Origin: Deinococcus cellulosilyticus NBRC 106333 = KACC 11606
GTDB taxonomy: Bacteria; Deinococcota; Deinococci; Deinococcales; Deinococcaceae
Assembly: GCF_007990775.1 (NCBI RefSeq)
Contig: NZ_BJXB01000009.1
Span: 132,544 to 196,543, forward strand
Reading direction: 5' to 3'
DNA: 64,000 nt
Made by a program: the position numbers and the translations under genes. Below the pieces are notes generated by a model, which worked only from the letters and a program-made list of their open reading frames with translations, did no database searches and was not told the origin of the DNA. The first letter of the stretch is position 1. Every line of letters begins with the position of its first letter. Shown here piece by piece: positions 7,414-16,770 of the stretch.

Positions 7414-8691
7414 TTACTTGTTGAAGTCTCGCTTGCCTTCCTGAACGATTTTTTCCACAGTTTTCTGGGCTTCGTCCAGGGCTTCTTTGGGGCTGCGTCC
7501 ACGCAGGATCACATCGTCCACCGCTTTGTTGACGGCGGTTTCGTAGGTGGGTGCGTACACAGGTGCGGGCATCACGAAGGTGTATTTCATGTTGCCAACC
7601 AGCTTCTTGAAGAGGGGGTTGGTGTTGGCAGTCTGGGCGGTGCGGGATGCAGGCAGGTCGTTCTGCTCAACGGCCCAGATCTTGGCCCCTTCGGTGGCAA
7701 GGTAACGGGCAAAAGCATAGGCTTCTTTGGGGTGTTTGGTGCCTCTGGGAATTTCGAGGTTGAATCCACCACCCCAGGAGGTCATGTTGCCGGGTTTGCC
7801 ATTGGGGGTGGGCACTGCAACCATGCCCCACTCCATGTCAGGCGCGTTGCGCTGCAAGGTGGTGATGTAGTTGCCGTTTTTGACCACCATGGCGACCTTG
7901 CCACTCATGAACTCGTCCTGGCCTGCTCCCCCGAAGGAGGCTTTGAAGCTGGAGTAATTCTGTGATCCGTAACGGTCGGTCCACTTCTTCATGAATTCGA
8001 GGGCTTTGACCGCGTTGGCGTTGTTCACGCGGGGATCTTCGAATTCCTTGTCGAAAAGGGTGTCTTGCAGGTTGCCGACCCATCCGGTGTAACCGTAATC
8101 CCCAAAATTGGGGTGGAAGCCCATGCGGGTGTAGCGGTCCCCGTCTTTCTTGTCGAGCTTGTTGGAGTAGTTCCACAGGTCATCCCAGGTTTTGGGGGCC
8201 TTGTTGGGATCGAGACCGACTTCTTTGAAAGCTTTCTTGTTGTAAAACAGCATGCGGGTGTCGGTCACGAAAGGCAAGGCGTATTGTTTGCCTTTGTAGG
8301 TCCCGGTGGCGTACAGGTTGGGGAAGAAGAGGTTTGCAGATTTGTCTGCACCCAGGGCTGACAGATCGGTGATCTGGTTTTTGGCAGCACGGAACCTGGA
8401 GGTGCGGATGTCGATCACCACCACATCTGGTGGGTTGCCTGCGGCCACCCCGGCCAGGGTTTTGTTGATGATCTGGTCGAAGGGAATGCCCGTGTACTCC
8501 ACCTGGATGTTGGGGTTTTTGGCGTTCCAGTTGTTGATGATCTTGTCGATGGTGGGTCTGCGCTGGGCACTGAGCCAGTGCGCCCAGAAGTTGAGTTTAA
8601 CCACTTCTTTTTTGGCTTGAGCAAGGCTGGTTCCCATTCCAAGCATGGAAAGACAGGAAACGGTGAGGAGCAGCAGGTGACCTTTACGCAT
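7414..8691 (-). CDS. Sugar ABC transporter substrate-binding protein, family 1
   Basis: 425 residues. A signal peptide (MRKGHLLLLTVSCLSMLGMG..., cleaved near LAQA) precedes a family 1 extracellular solute-binding fold: LNFWAHWLS at the first strand, PPDVVVIDIRT, YALPFVTDTRMLFYNK at the hinge, and an aromatic-rich pocket (GFHPNFGDYGYTGW). It captures an oligosaccharide outside the membrane and delivers it to two permeases. No permease is adjacent. The shared AT-rich element upstream links it to the permeases at 1-1001, from which it is separated by the plus-strand mannosidase and DUF4142 genes. The substrate is not known. GGAGG lies just upstream of the ATG. Confidence 0.9.
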   Translation of the reverse strand: MRKGHLLLLTVSCLSMLGMGTSLAQAKKEVVKLNFWAHWLSAQRRPTIDKIINNWNAKNPNIQVEYTGIPFDQIINKTLAGVAAGNPPDVVVIDIRTSRFRAAKNQITDLSALGADKSANLFFPNLYATGTYKGKQYALPFVTDTRMLFYNKKAFKEVGLDPNKAPKTWDDLWNYSNKLDKKDGDRYTRMGFHPNFGDYGYTGWVGNLQDTLFDKEFEDPRVNNANAVKALEFMKKWTDRYGSQNYSSFKASFGGAGQDEFMSGKVAMVVKNGNYITTLQRNAPDMEWGMVAVPTPNGKPGNMTSWGGGFNLEIPRGTKHPKEAYAFARYLATEGAKIWAVEQNDLPASRTAQTANTNPLFKKLVGNMKYTFVMPAPVYAPTYETAVNKAVDDVILRGRSPKEALDEAQKTVEKIVQEGKRDFNK

Positions 8692-8728
8692 GTGACCTCC
8701 TTGGAGTCATCAGGGGTTGTACGTTGTA

Positions 8729-8757
8729 TTTATTTTTTAATTGTATTAAATAATTGA
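8729..8757. promoter_or_regulatory. AT-rich element upstream of binding-protein gene
   Basis: TTTATTTTTTAATTGTATTA and the following AAATAATTGA match the element at 1109-1136 over about 28 bases. It lies 38 bases upstream of the ATG, where a promoter or operator would be expected. Confidence 0.5.
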
Positions 8758-8836
8758 GATTCGTCAAGGGGGGCCAGAAACATGAAGGGTCCATCTGCAC
8801 TCAAGGTGGACAGCATGAGAAAGGTGCAGCACATCA

Positions 8837-8872
8837 AGAACCAGAGGAAGGCTGATGCTTTCCTCTGGTTCT
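8837..8872 (-). terminator. Terminator-like hairpin after the GH27 gene
   Basis: A perfect 13-base stem (AGAACCAGAGGAA / TTCCTCTGGTTCT) with a ten-base loop lies 15 bases beyond the GH27 stop on the minus strand. The T-run is weak. Confidence 0.65.
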
Positions 8873-8887
8873 GGTGTCCGGGCAGGT

Positions 8888-10165
8888 TCAGGCTGGCAAC
8901 ACCTTCACCAGCACAGCGCCATGTGCAGGGACTTCTGCCGAAATCTGGTTCGAATGCTCCGTGACTTGTGCACCCGTCCACAAATTGCTCACTGTCAAAG
9001 AAGCGTTCAGACCCATCAGAGTGCCATTCACCTGAATGATGTCAGGTTCCATCCCCGTGTTGAACAGGGCCAGATAGGTCTCCCCTGCCTCTCCTCTGGC
9101 CGTCCAGACCACCTGATCTCCCCTGCGGAAAAGCTGTCTGTTGCCTGTGGAGGTTCTGTGCATGTGCAGAACCTCCCTGTTGGTCAGCAAAGAGAGGGTG
9201 AATGGGTCCAGATCCCGCAATTCGCCACCAAACATCAAAGGGCTTTTGGCAATGCACCACAGGGTCATCAGGGTCCTCTGTTCATCCTCAGAGAGGCGGC
9301 ACATGCGGTCTGCCCCTCCCCCATCCACCGAGCGAATGCCAATGTGACCCAGAGGAAGCATGTCTGCATCAGGCCAGTGACCGGGACCTGCATGCTGGCT
9401 CCATTCATGACAGCGGTCAAACATCACCTGCACATGCTCCCAGTGGTCCCACAGGTCATCGGTCATGCGCCACATGCTGGCATGGTGCTTGAGGTGTTCT
9501 GCGGCGTGCAGGGCTGCGGGGCCAGGAGAGAGGCTGAGAACCATCTCACGGCCACAATGGTCGATGGCATTGCGGATCAGCTCCACTTCTGGCGCATGGT
9601 AGCCATAGAGCCTGGAGGCTGCAATGTCATCCACCTTCACAAAATCGACACCCCAAGAGGCATACAGTTCAAAAAGCGAGTTGTAATAGGCCTGGGCTCC
9701 CTCTTTTGAAGCATCCACACCGTACATGTCGGTGTTCCAGGGACAGATGGAATTGGGATGGGCGATGTCCCGGGCCGTTGCAGACGTTCCTGAAATGGGG
9801 GTGTTGTGGTGCACCGCCTGCCTGGGAATCCCTCGCATGATGTGAATGCCAAACTTCAGGCCCAGGCTGTGCACGTACTCCGCCAGAGGCCTGAACCCCA
9901 GGCCTCCTGCAGCACTGGGAAACCGGTTGGCCGCAGGGATCAGGCGGGAGAATTCATCCATTTCCAGCGGCACAAAGGGACGGTACTGCGAAGAATACGC
10001 TCCTGGTTCATACCACTGGATGTCCACAATGACGTACTCCCAGCCCAGGTCCCTGAGGTTCTGGGCCATGTATTCGGCATTGCCACGCACTTCAGCTTCT
10101 GTCACAGAAGCACCATAGCAATCCCAGCTGTTCCAGCCCATGGGTGGGGTTTGGGCAACAGTCAT
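8888..10165 (-). CDS. Glycoside hydrolase family 27 (alpha-galactosidase type)
   Basis: 425 residues with the GH27 (beta/alpha)8 barrel. The N-terminal TPPMGWNSWDCYG motif is diagnostic. The nucleophile is D179 in FVKVDD, and the acid/base is in MWRMTDDLWD near residue 236. Family members remove terminal alpha-D-galactose; some GH27 enzymes act on beta-L-arabinopyranose, which would suit this arabinan cluster and cannot be separated by eye. There is no signal peptide, so it is cytoplasmic. ATG 10165 overlaps the mutarotase stop as ATGA, which decides the start over a longer open frame reaching 10291. It is the last gene of its run. Confidence 0.87.
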   Translation of the reverse strand: MTVAQTPPMGWNSWDCYGASVTEAEVRGNAEYMAQNLRDLGWEYVIVDIQWYEPGAYSSQYRPFVPLEMDEFSRLIPAANRFPSAAGGLGFRPLAEYVHSLGLKFGIHIMRGIPRQAVHHNTPISGTSATARDIAHPNSICPWNTDMYGVDASKEGAQAYYNSLFELYASWGVDFVKVDDIAASRLYGYHAPEVELIRNAIDHCGREMVLSLSPGPAALHAAEHLKHHASMWRMTDDLWDHWEHVQVMFDRCHEWSQHAGPGHWPDADMLPLGHIGIRSVDGGGADRMCRLSEDEQRTLMTLWCIAKSPLMFGGELRDLDPFTLSLLTNREVLHMHRTSTGNRQLFRRGDQVVWTARGEAGETYLALFNTGMEPDIIQVNGTLMGLNASLTVSNLWTGAQVTEHSNQISAEVPAHGAVLVKVLPA

Positions 10166-11259
10166 AGGTTCAGGGGCCTCACTTTGAAGGCGTAGATGGT
10201 CTTCGAGTGGAAAGCCTGACCAGGCCGTAAAACGGTGGAAGGGAACCGGGGTTTGTTCGGGCTGTCCGGGAAGTGCTGGGTTTCCAGACACACCCCCAGG
10301 TGCTTTTCGTACCTGCGACCATTTTTGCCGGTCACCGTGCCATCCAGAAAGTTTCCAGAGTACAGCTGAATTCCCGGCTCGGTCGTGAAGGTCTCCAGCA
10401 CCCTTCCAGAAACCGGCTCGTACAGGGTGGCCGCATGCCTGAGTCCACTGTTCCGCAACACAAAATTGTGGTCGTAGCCTCCGGCAGTGCGCAGGTGCAC
10501 ATCATCCATGTGGATGCGGGCTCCAATCGTTTGTGGGCTCCGGAAATCCAGAGCGGTGCCTTGCACTGAAAGCAAGTCTCCTGTGGGAATCAGGTTGCTG
10601 TCTGTGGGGGTGAACTGATCCGCATAAAGGGTCAACTCATGCCCCAGAATGTCGGTTTTTGCACTCCCCGAAAGGTTGAAAAAGCTGTGGTTGGTGAGGT
10701 TCAAGATGGTCGTCTGGTCCGTGCTGGCCTGGTAATCAATGTGCAGCTCATTCAGATCCGTCAGGGTGTAGGTGACAGTCACCTGCAAATTGCCGGGGTA
10801 GCCCTCCTCACCATCAGGACTCAGGTGTTGCAGCCTGACCCCGACCCCTCGATCATCGACAAAGCCACTTCCAGACCAGAGGACCTGATCAAATCCTTTT
10901 GGTCCGCCATGCAGGGAATTCGGGCCATTGTTCTGGGCCAGACGGTAGGTCCTCCCTTCCAGATCGAATTGGCCTCCAGCAATGCGGTTGCCAAACCTGC
11001 CGATGGTGGCCCCGAAAAACTGGGCGGTGCTGCGGTCCAGATAAGGCTCCAGACTGTGGTGCCCCAGCACCACATCTTCAAACTTGCCCTGGCGGTCCGG
11101 GGTGCGCAGGGACACCAGCACTGCCCCAAACTCGGAAATCTGGGCGGTCAGGCCACTTGCGTTGCGCAGGGTGTAAAGGGAAACCTCTTCCCCTGAAGGC
11201 AGGTGTCCCCAGGGTTCACGGTGAACAGAAGGCGAAATGGGCTGGGTTCTTGTGGGCAT
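10162..11259 (-). CDS. galM: Aldose 1-epimerase (galactose mutarotase)
   Basis: 365 residues of the GalM fold. Visible signatures are GATIGRFGNRIAGGQF, NNGPNSLHGG (catalytic His), TNHSFFNLSG (second His) and GIQLYSGNFLDG. It interconverts alpha and beta anomers of aldohexoses, and in arabinose clusters probably arabinose too. ATG 11259 has AAGGAG at ideal spacing; an in-frame codon at 11301 has none. It is coupled by ATGA to the GH27 gene downstream and lies 67 bases after the GH51 gene, so the three are probably one transcript. Confidence 0.92.
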   Translation of the reverse strand: MPTRTQPISPSVHREPWGHLPSGEEVSLYTLRNASGLTAQISEFGAVLVSLRTPDRQGKFEDVVLGHHSLEPYLDRSTAQFFGATIGRFGNRIAGGQFDLEGRTYRLAQNNGPNSLHGGPKGFDQVLWSGSGFVDDRGVGVRLQHLSPDGEEGYPGNLQVTVTYTLTDLNELHIDYQASTDQTTILNLTNHSFFNLSGSAKTDILGHELTLYADQFTPTDSNLIPTGDLLSVQGTALDFRSPQTIGARIHMDDVHLRTAGGYDHNFVLRNSGLRHAATLYEPVSGRVLETFTTEPGIQLYSGNFLDGTVTGKNGRRYEKHLGVCLETQHFPDSPNKPRFPSTVLRPGQAFHSKTIYAFKVRPLNL

Positions 11260-11326
11260 GACACTCCTTGAAGGGAAATGTGGGAAGGGCGAGTGCACCA
11301 CCCGCCCTGAAAGGTTACAGCAGGGT

Positions 11327-12829
11327 TCATCTGGAGAAACGGAGGGTGGCCATGCTGTGCGGGGGCAGAGTCAGCTTCCAGGTGTTGTCCTCTTTGTACA
11401 CGTCCAGAGGCTGCAATGAGATCCGTTCTGGCTGGTCATAAGTGTTGGTGGCGTCTGGCGCAGGGCCAGAGAGGAGCTGGGCAGACAGCAGGGTTTCAGG
11501 CAGGTCATACAGCATGATCTGGCTTTCTTCGCTGATGTGGCGGTTGATGAGGGTGAGGTTGGTGTTGCCGTCTTTCTGGCTGGCGGTGGCGGTCACACGG
11601 GGCATCTTGAAGACCCGATCTGTCTGAACCTCCACATGACAGCTGGTCGCCCCGATGTGGTGCTCGTGCAGCTTCAGGGCGTGGTAGGTGGGGGTCAGGA
11701 ACATCTTCTCCCCTTCGGTCATGGCGACGCTTTGCAGGACATTCACAATCTGTGCCAGGTTGGCAAGACCCAGGATGTTCGCCTGTCTGTGGAAGCCCTC
11801 AAGGGCAATCCCCACGGAGAGGGCATCCCGCAGGGTGTTGGCCTGCTCGAAGTTGTTGGGGCGACTGTCATCATGAGGGCCAGGACCCCAGGGGCGGGTT
11901 TCTGGGTGCCACACCCCGTATTCATCCATGGCCACCTTGATGTTCTTGCGTCCTCTGACGTATTTGTCGATGGTGCGTTTGGCCCGCACAATCGCTTCCT
12001 CGGTGGTGTCCGCCTCCGCCAGCAGGGTGTAATAATTCTCCTCCGAGAAACCTGTTTCTGCGCCCCCATCAATCCAGTAGGTGTGCACCGACAGGTGATC
12101 GATCAGGTCGATGTGGTCCTGGATGTGCTCCATGAAGATCTCGTTCCAGAAGGTCTCCATGTGGTCTGCACGGGCAGCGGCCACCTCATCGTTTCCGACA
12201 GCAACGAGTTCCACCGAGGGGTCCACATGCTTCATCATCACGCCATAACGCTTGAATTCTGCAGCATAGGTCTTTGCATCGTAACGCCCACCGCAGTCCC
12301 AGCTTTCGTTGCCCACGCCCCAGAGTTTCACATCCCAGGGGTCTTTTCTGCCGTTCTTCTGGCGTTCACGGGTGACGGTGGTGTCTGCAGTGCCACTGGT
12401 GTATTCCAGCCAGTCACACATCTCCTGCACGCTGCCTGAGGCCATGTTTCCGGCCAGATAGGCTTCAGATTGCAGCAGCTCACACAGGTCCATGAATTCA
12501 TGGGTGCCCAGTTCGTTGGTGTCCGTCACGCGGGTGCCGCAGGAGATGCCCAGCCTGGGGGTGCGCTGCCCGATGCCATCTCTCCAGTGGTAGTGGTCTG
12601 CGTAACACCCCCCGGGCCAGCGGATCATGGGAACAGGCATCTGCTGCAGGGCAGACACCAGATCATTCCTCCAGCCCCTGGTGTTGGGAATGCTGGACGA
12701 AGGCCCAACCCAGAGGCCGTCATAACAGCAGCGGGCAAGGTGTTCTGCGAAGTGGCCATAGAAACGTGGAGAGATCAGGCCAATGGGGGTGGTGATTTTC
12801 AGGTGGGTGGTGTTGGTTGGTGTTGTCAT
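11327..12829 (-). CDS. Alpha-L-arabinofuranosidase, GH51 (copy 1)
   Basis: 500 residues, full length for GH51. The acid/base is E175 in WGVGNESW and the nucleophile is E303 in MDEYGVW. Arg/Trp/Pro-rich motifs such as MIRWPGGCYADHYHW also fit. It removes terminal alpha-L-arabinofuranosyl units from arabinan or arabinoxylan oligosaccharides. It has no signal peptide. A second, divergent GH51 lies at 20521-22011; differences around the active site (GNESWDCGG here, GNEMDGPW there) suggest different linkage preferences. The ribosome site is weak (AGAAAG). A dispersed inverted-repeat element lies just upstream. Confidence 0.93.
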   Translation of the reverse strand: MTTPTNTTHLKITTPIGLISPRFYGHFAEHLARCCYDGLWVGPSSSIPNTRGWRNDLVSALQQMPVPMIRWPGGCYADHYHWRDGIGQRTPRLGISCGTRVTDTNELGTHEFMDLCELLQSEAYLAGNMASGSVQEMCDWLEYTSGTADTTVTRERQKNGRKDPWDVKLWGVGNESWDCGGRYDAKTYAAEFKRYGVMMKHVDPSVELVAVGNDEVAAARADHMETFWNEIFMEHIQDHIDLIDHLSVHTYWIDGGAETGFSEENYYTLLAEADTTEEAIVRAKRTIDKYVRGRKNIKVAMDEYGVWHPETRPWGPGPHDDSRPNNFEQANTLRDALSVGIALEGFHRQANILGLANLAQIVNVLQSVAMTEGEKMFLTPTYHALKLHEHHIGATSCHVEVQTDRVFKMPRVTATASQKDGNTNLTLINRHISEESQIMLYDLPETLLSAQLLSGPAPDATNTYDQPERISLQPLDVYKEDNTWKLTLPPHSMATLRFSR

Positions 12830-12863
12830 GGGTGGGGGTCTTTCTGGGGATGGTTCTTCAAGA

Positions 12864-12941
12864 GCAGAAGGCTGAAGGCTTTTTCTGCTGGCAAGAGCTT
12901 CTGCTTTATAGGCCTTCTGCTTTATGCCTTCAGCCTTCTGC
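12864..12941. repeat. Dispersed repeat element with 16-bp inverted arms
   Basis: GCAGAAGGCTGAAGGC (12864-12879) is exactly inverted at 12926-12941, with TCTGCTT / CTTCTGC variants inside. A related copy at 62313-62364 shares GGCTGAAGGCTTTT and an AAGCCTTTCTGC-like right part. It fills the gap between two glycosidase genes and has no coding potential. Confidence 0.65.
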
Positions 12942-12947
12942 CGTCAT

Positions 12948-14399
12948 TTACTTCACAACTTCAAATTTCCAGTTCTGCGCGGGGTGGTTGTTGGGAACCC
13001 AGGTCCGCACGTCCGTGCCAGGGTTGCCGCCAGCGAACACGCTGTCCACGGCCAGGAAGGTCTGTTCTCCGACCAGACGGACGTAACCCAGGCCCATTTC
13101 ATCCACAGACCAGTTCTGGGCGAAGAGGTCATTGCAGGTCCAGACGTCGATGTTGGTGCCAGGGTTGGCGTTGCCCCCTTCGAGATCAAGGCACAGGTCC
13201 TTTTTGCCGACCATGCTGCGCAACCTGAAATACCCTTCCTTGATGCTTTCCAGCTTCCACTGTTGCTGTGCTTTGCCATTGCAGGTCCACTGGATCACAT
13301 CGGTGCCAGGTTCGGTTTTGCCGTCTTTGACATCCAGACACAGGTTGTTCACCTGGTTTTTGATGGTGTAGACCGTTCCTGCTTTGAGGTCATATCCCGT
13401 GCCCCGCTCTTCGAAATAGGGCCAGCCGTTTTTCCAGTCCATTTTACGGATCTGCATTCTGGGATTTCCAGCGTAGCTGCTGTCATAGTAATGGTAAATG
13501 AGGTAATCATTCTGCCCTTCGGAGAAGACATCCTGCCCCCCAGGGGCTTTCTGGTTGCCATAGGTGTTCAGGATGATGGTTCCACCTCCATCTTTGAGGT
13601 CCAGCCCCTTCTGATCGAGGTAGGGTCCTTTGATGTCTTTTGAGCGCCCTACAGCAATTTTATAGGTGCTGTTCAGGCCCTGGCAGCAGAAATCCCAGGA
13701 CATGAAGAGGTAATAATACTCGCCCTTTTTCAGAATCGCGGGGGCTTCCACCGGGTTGAATTCGGTCCTGGGACGTTTTGCCAGCGTCACAATTTCACCC
13801 TGGGGCGTTTTGGGGTCTTTGAGCTCGGTCAGTTTCAGGCCACTGGAGAAAGATCCGAAAGACATGTACCACTTGCCACCTTCAATGAAGACATCAGGAT
13901 CAATGGCGCTGTAGTCCACCTCTCCAGCTTTGGAGGTGAGCACCACCCCGAGGTCCGTCCAGGTGTCGGTCTTGCAGGGGTCGGTGCTGCTTGCAACCCC
14001 GATGGCAGAATTGTTGGTCCCGAACCTGGAAACCGCATAGTACAGGTAGTACTTCTGGGAGGCTGCGTCGTAGATCACGTCTGGTGCCCACACGTTGCCC
14101 GTGTTGTAGGCTTTGGTGATTTCAGGCGCTGGAATCTCACCTGTGGTCACCCAGGGACCTTCTGGGCCACCCTGGGAGACATGCACCAGAATTCCACCAG
14201 GGTTGGTGTTTTCACGGCCAATGCCTGTGGAGAACGAGCAGTAGGTGTTCCCGGCTTTGATCAGGGTGGGGTCATGGGCACCGAGGTCACCGGACATGTT
14301 CAGCAAAGACTGGGGCTGCTCAGGTGGGTTCACAGGAACCTGCACGTTGGAGCAGGCCACCAGGGACAGGGCCATCAGGATGGGGAAACACTGTTTCAT
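12948..14399 (-). CDS. Arabinan endo-1,5-alpha-L-arabinanase, GH43, with C-terminal ricin-type lectin domain (lipoprotein)
   Basis: 483 residues. A lipoprotein signal with lipobox LVAC (Cys16) is followed by a five-bladed GH43 domain (about residues 35-335): catalytic base D43 in GAHDPTL, the DYSAIDPDVF aspartate, and acid Glu in NPVEAPAIL. Residues about 350-483 form a beta-trefoil lectin (CBM13-like) with three QxW-type repeats (QQQWKLE, AQNWSVD, AQNWKFE). It is probably anchored outside the membrane, where it cuts arabinan and holds substrate. AAGGAGG lies upstream of the ATG. About 210 bases separate it from araA, with a hairpin between, so it may have its own promoter. Confidence 0.9.
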   Translation of the reverse strand: MKQCFPILMALSLVACSNVQVPVNPPEQPQSLLNMSGDLGAHDPTLIKAGNTYCSFSTGIGRENTNPGGILVHVSQGGPEGPWVTTGEIPAPEITKAYNTGNVWAPDVIYDAASQKYYLYYAVSRFGTNNSAIGVASSTDPCKTDTWTDLGVVLTSKAGEVDYSAIDPDVFIEGGKWYMSFGSFSSGLKLTELKDPKTPQGEIVTLAKRPRTEFNPVEAPAILKKGEYYYLFMSWDFCCQGLNSTYKIAVGRSKDIKGPYLDQKGLDLKDGGGTIILNTYGNQKAPGGQDVFSEGQNDYLIYHYYDSSYAGNPRMQIRKMDWKNGWPYFEERGTGYDLKAGTVYTIKNQVNNLCLDVKDGKTEPGTDVIQWTCNGKAQQQWKLESIKEGYFRLRSMVGKKDLCLDLEGGNANPGTNIDVWTCNDLFAQNWSVDEMGLGYVRLVGEQTFLAVDSVFAGGNPGTDVRTWVPNNHPAQNWKFEVVK

Positions 14400-14553
14400 T
14401 CAAACCTCCTTGAGAAAAAGCCACACTTGACCCACCACGACGGATGTTGTGGAGTTGCAATGACGCTCAGGTTGTGGGGAGGGGTGTGAATGCAGAAAGC
14501 ATGGGTGACCCTACAGCATTTCTGCCGCTGCTGTCAGGGACTCATTGAAACAA

Positions 14554-14591
14554 GGTGAGGCACCGGTGTTCAGAACCTTCTGTGCCCCACC
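14554..14591 (-). terminator. Possible terminator after araA
   Basis: GGTGAGGCAC pairs with GTGCCCCACC with one mismatch across an 18-base loop, 16 bases beyond the araA stop. On the minus strand it is followed by TTGTTTC, so termination would be partial. Confidence 0.4.
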
Positions 14592-14606
14592 TCAGGCTTC
14601 ACAACT

Positions 14607-16106
14607 TCAGACGCGCAGGCCCTGACCGAGGGCGTAGTAGAGGTCAGAGAATTTGAGGTCCTGCTTCAGGTCGCGCAGTTTCGTGTCTGCGTCAATGACC
14701 ACCAGTTCCACACCCGCAATGGCCGCAAAATCTTCGATGTGCTCACTGGTCAGGGTGTAAGAGTACACCGTGTGGTGTGCCCCACCCGCATAAATCCACG
14801 CAGCACACGCCGTCTTGAAGTCGGGCTTGCATTCCCAGACGGCACGGGCCACGGGCAGGTTCGGGAGCTCAGGATGCTCCACTGCGGTCACTTCGTTGAC
14901 GATCAGGCGGAAACGGCTTCCCAGGTCCACCAGGGACACATTGATGGCCTCTCCTTTCTGCGAATCGAACACCAGACGCACCGGATCTTCCTTCCCACCA
15001 ATGCCCAGCGGGTGGATTTCCACTCTGGGTTTGCTTTCTGCAATGGTGGGGCACACTTCCAGCATGTGGGAACCCAGCACTTGATGTTTTCCGGGTTCCA
15101 GGTGGTAGGTGTAATCTTCCATGAAACTGGTGGCTTTGTTGCCGGACATGGTTTTCAGGGCAGAGAGCAGGACAGCAGTCTTCCAGTCCCCTTCACCAGC
15201 GAAACCATAGCCTTTGGCCATCAGTCTCTGGACGGCCATGCCAGGGAGTTGTTTCAGGCCATGCAGGTCCTCGAAGGTTGTGGTGAAGCCCTTGAAACCC
15301 CCATCGACGAGAAACTTCTCAATTCCCAGTTCCAGACGGGCAGAGTAACGCAGGGAATCGTGACGCTCTCCGCCTTTTTTCAGTTCTGGAGCCACATCAT
15401 AGAGTTCTTCGTATTCTGCGACCAGACGGTCAATTTCTGCGTCACTGATGGCATCCACGACCTGGACCAGATCGCCGACGCCGTAAGTGTTCACCGAGAA
15501 ACCAAAGCGCATTTCTGCTGCAACTTTGTCCCCTTCAGTGACGGCCACAAAACGCATGTTGTCCCCGAAGCGGCAGAACTTTGCTCCCTGCAGGTCATGC
15601 CACGCGTGAGCAGCACTGGCCCACACACCCAGACGCTGCTGCACTTCCACGTCGCTGTAATGCCCAACCACCACTTTGCGTTCCAGACGCATTCGGGTGT
15701 GGATGAAACCCGCTTCGCGGTCCCCGTGGGCGGCCTGGTTCAGGTTCATGAAGTCCATGTCGATGCTGTCCCAGGGCAGGTCCCGATTGAACTGGGTGTG
15801 CAGGTGCAAGAAGGGCTTTTTCAGCTGACTCAGGCCCCCAATCCACATCTTGCTGGGAGAGAAGGTGTGCATCCACAGCACCACCCCTGCACATTCGGTT
15901 GAGGAGTTGGCTTCGATGCAAAACGCCCTGATGTCATCCGGGGTGGTCAGCACCCCTTTGAATTCGATCTCCAGTGGAATGTGCTCACTGGCATCCAGGG
16001 CGGACACCAGTTCACGGGAGTTGACATCGACTTGCTTGAGGGTTTCCGGGCCGTAGAGGTGCTGGGAACCGGTGACGAACCAGAGTTTCGGGGTGGCGTT
16101 GGTCAT
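14607..16106 (-). CDS. araA: L-arabinose isomerase
   Basis: 499 residues, the family's usual length. It begins LWFVTGSQHLYGPETL, the conserved AraA N-terminus, and keeps the metal-binding Glu and His residues in motifs such as GEGDWKTAVL and SFMEDYTYHL. It converts L-arabinose to L-ribulose in the cytoplasm. ATG 16106 with AAGGAAAA upstream is the start; the longer frame to 16229 lies inside araD. It follows araD by ten bases in the order araB-araD-araA. Confidence 0.97.
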   Translation of the reverse strand: MTNATPKLWFVTGSQHLYGPETLKQVDVNSRELVSALDASEHIPLEIEFKGVLTTPDDIRAFCIEANSSTECAGVVLWMHTFSPSKMWIGGLSQLKKPFLHLHTQFNRDLPWDSIDMDFMNLNQAAHGDREAGFIHTRMRLERKVVVGHYSDVEVQQRLGVWASAAHAWHDLQGAKFCRFGDNMRFVAVTEGDKVAAEMRFGFSVNTYGVGDLVQVVDAISDAEIDRLVAEYEELYDVAPELKKGGERHDSLRYSARLELGIEKFLVDGGFKGFTTTFEDLHGLKQLPGMAVQRLMAKGYGFAGEGDWKTAVLLSALKTMSGNKATSFMEDYTYHLEPGKHQVLGSHMLEVCPTIAESKPRVEIHPLGIGGKEDPVRLVFDSQKGEAINVSLVDLGSRFRLIVNEVTAVEHPELPNLPVARAVWECKPDFKTACAAWIYAGGAHHTVYSYTLTSEHIEDFAAIAGVELVVIDADTKLRDLKQDLKFSDLYYALGQGLRV

Positions 16107-16116
16107 GAAGTTTTCC

Positions 16117-16770
16117 TTATTTCTGTCCGTACACATGGGTGTAACGGTCGTAGAGTTTGTCGATGTCCTGTTGCTCCAGTTTTTCTGGATTGCCCAGCTG
16201 GTAGGCAAGGTGCACGGTTTTCGCGACATCCTCGCACATCACGGCGGCTTTCAGGGCCTTCTTGATGGATTCTCCGATGGTGAAGACCCCGTGGTTCTTG
16301 AGAATCACCGCAGGGGAACGGTGCCCGGTCAGGGTTTTCACCACTTCCTTGCCGATCTCTTCTCCACCGATCAGGGCGAAACCACCACAGGGGATGGGAC
16401 CTCCGAATTCATCCGCCATTGCAGTGAGAATGCAGGGAATTTCCCGGTTGTTGGCTGCCCATGCGGTGGCATACGCACTGTGGGTGTGGATGATGCTTCT
16501 CACATGGGGCATGTGGCGGTAGATGTAGGCATGGGTCGCTGTATCACTGGAGGGCTTGTATTTGCCTTCCACGACTTTGCCGTCCAGATCAAGCACCACC
16601 ATGCTTTCAGGGGTCAGTTCCTCAAACATCAACCCCGAGGGCTTGATGACCATGAGGCCTGATTCGTCGTCCAGAACACTGATGTTTCCGCTGGTCCAGG
16701 TGACCAGGCCCTGTCTGGGCAGTTCCAGGTGTTGTTTGCACAGTTCTTCACGCAAGTGTGGGAGCAGCAT
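16117..16770 (-). CDS. araD: L-ribulose-5-phosphate 4-epimerase
   Basis: 217 residues, class II aldolase fold. Zinc ligands are in IIHTHSAYATAW and the later VILKNHGVF; TSGNISVLD and KPSGLMFE bind phosphate. It makes D-xylulose 5-phosphate, the entry to the pentose phosphate pathway. The start at 16770 lies inside the 3' end of araB (23-base overlap) and has GAGGAGGT upstream, so the two are translationally linked. Confidence 0.96.
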   Translation of the reverse strand: MLLPHLREELCKQHLELPRQGLVTWTSGNISVLDDESGLMVIKPSGLMFEELTPESMVVLDLDGKVVEGKYKPSSDTATHAYIYRHMPHVRSIIHTHSAYATAWAANNREIPCILTAMADEFGGPIPCGGFALIGGEEIGKEVVKTLTGHRSPAVILKNHGVFTIGESIKKALKAAVMCEDVAKTVHLAYQLGNPEKLEQQDIDKLYDRYTHVYGQK

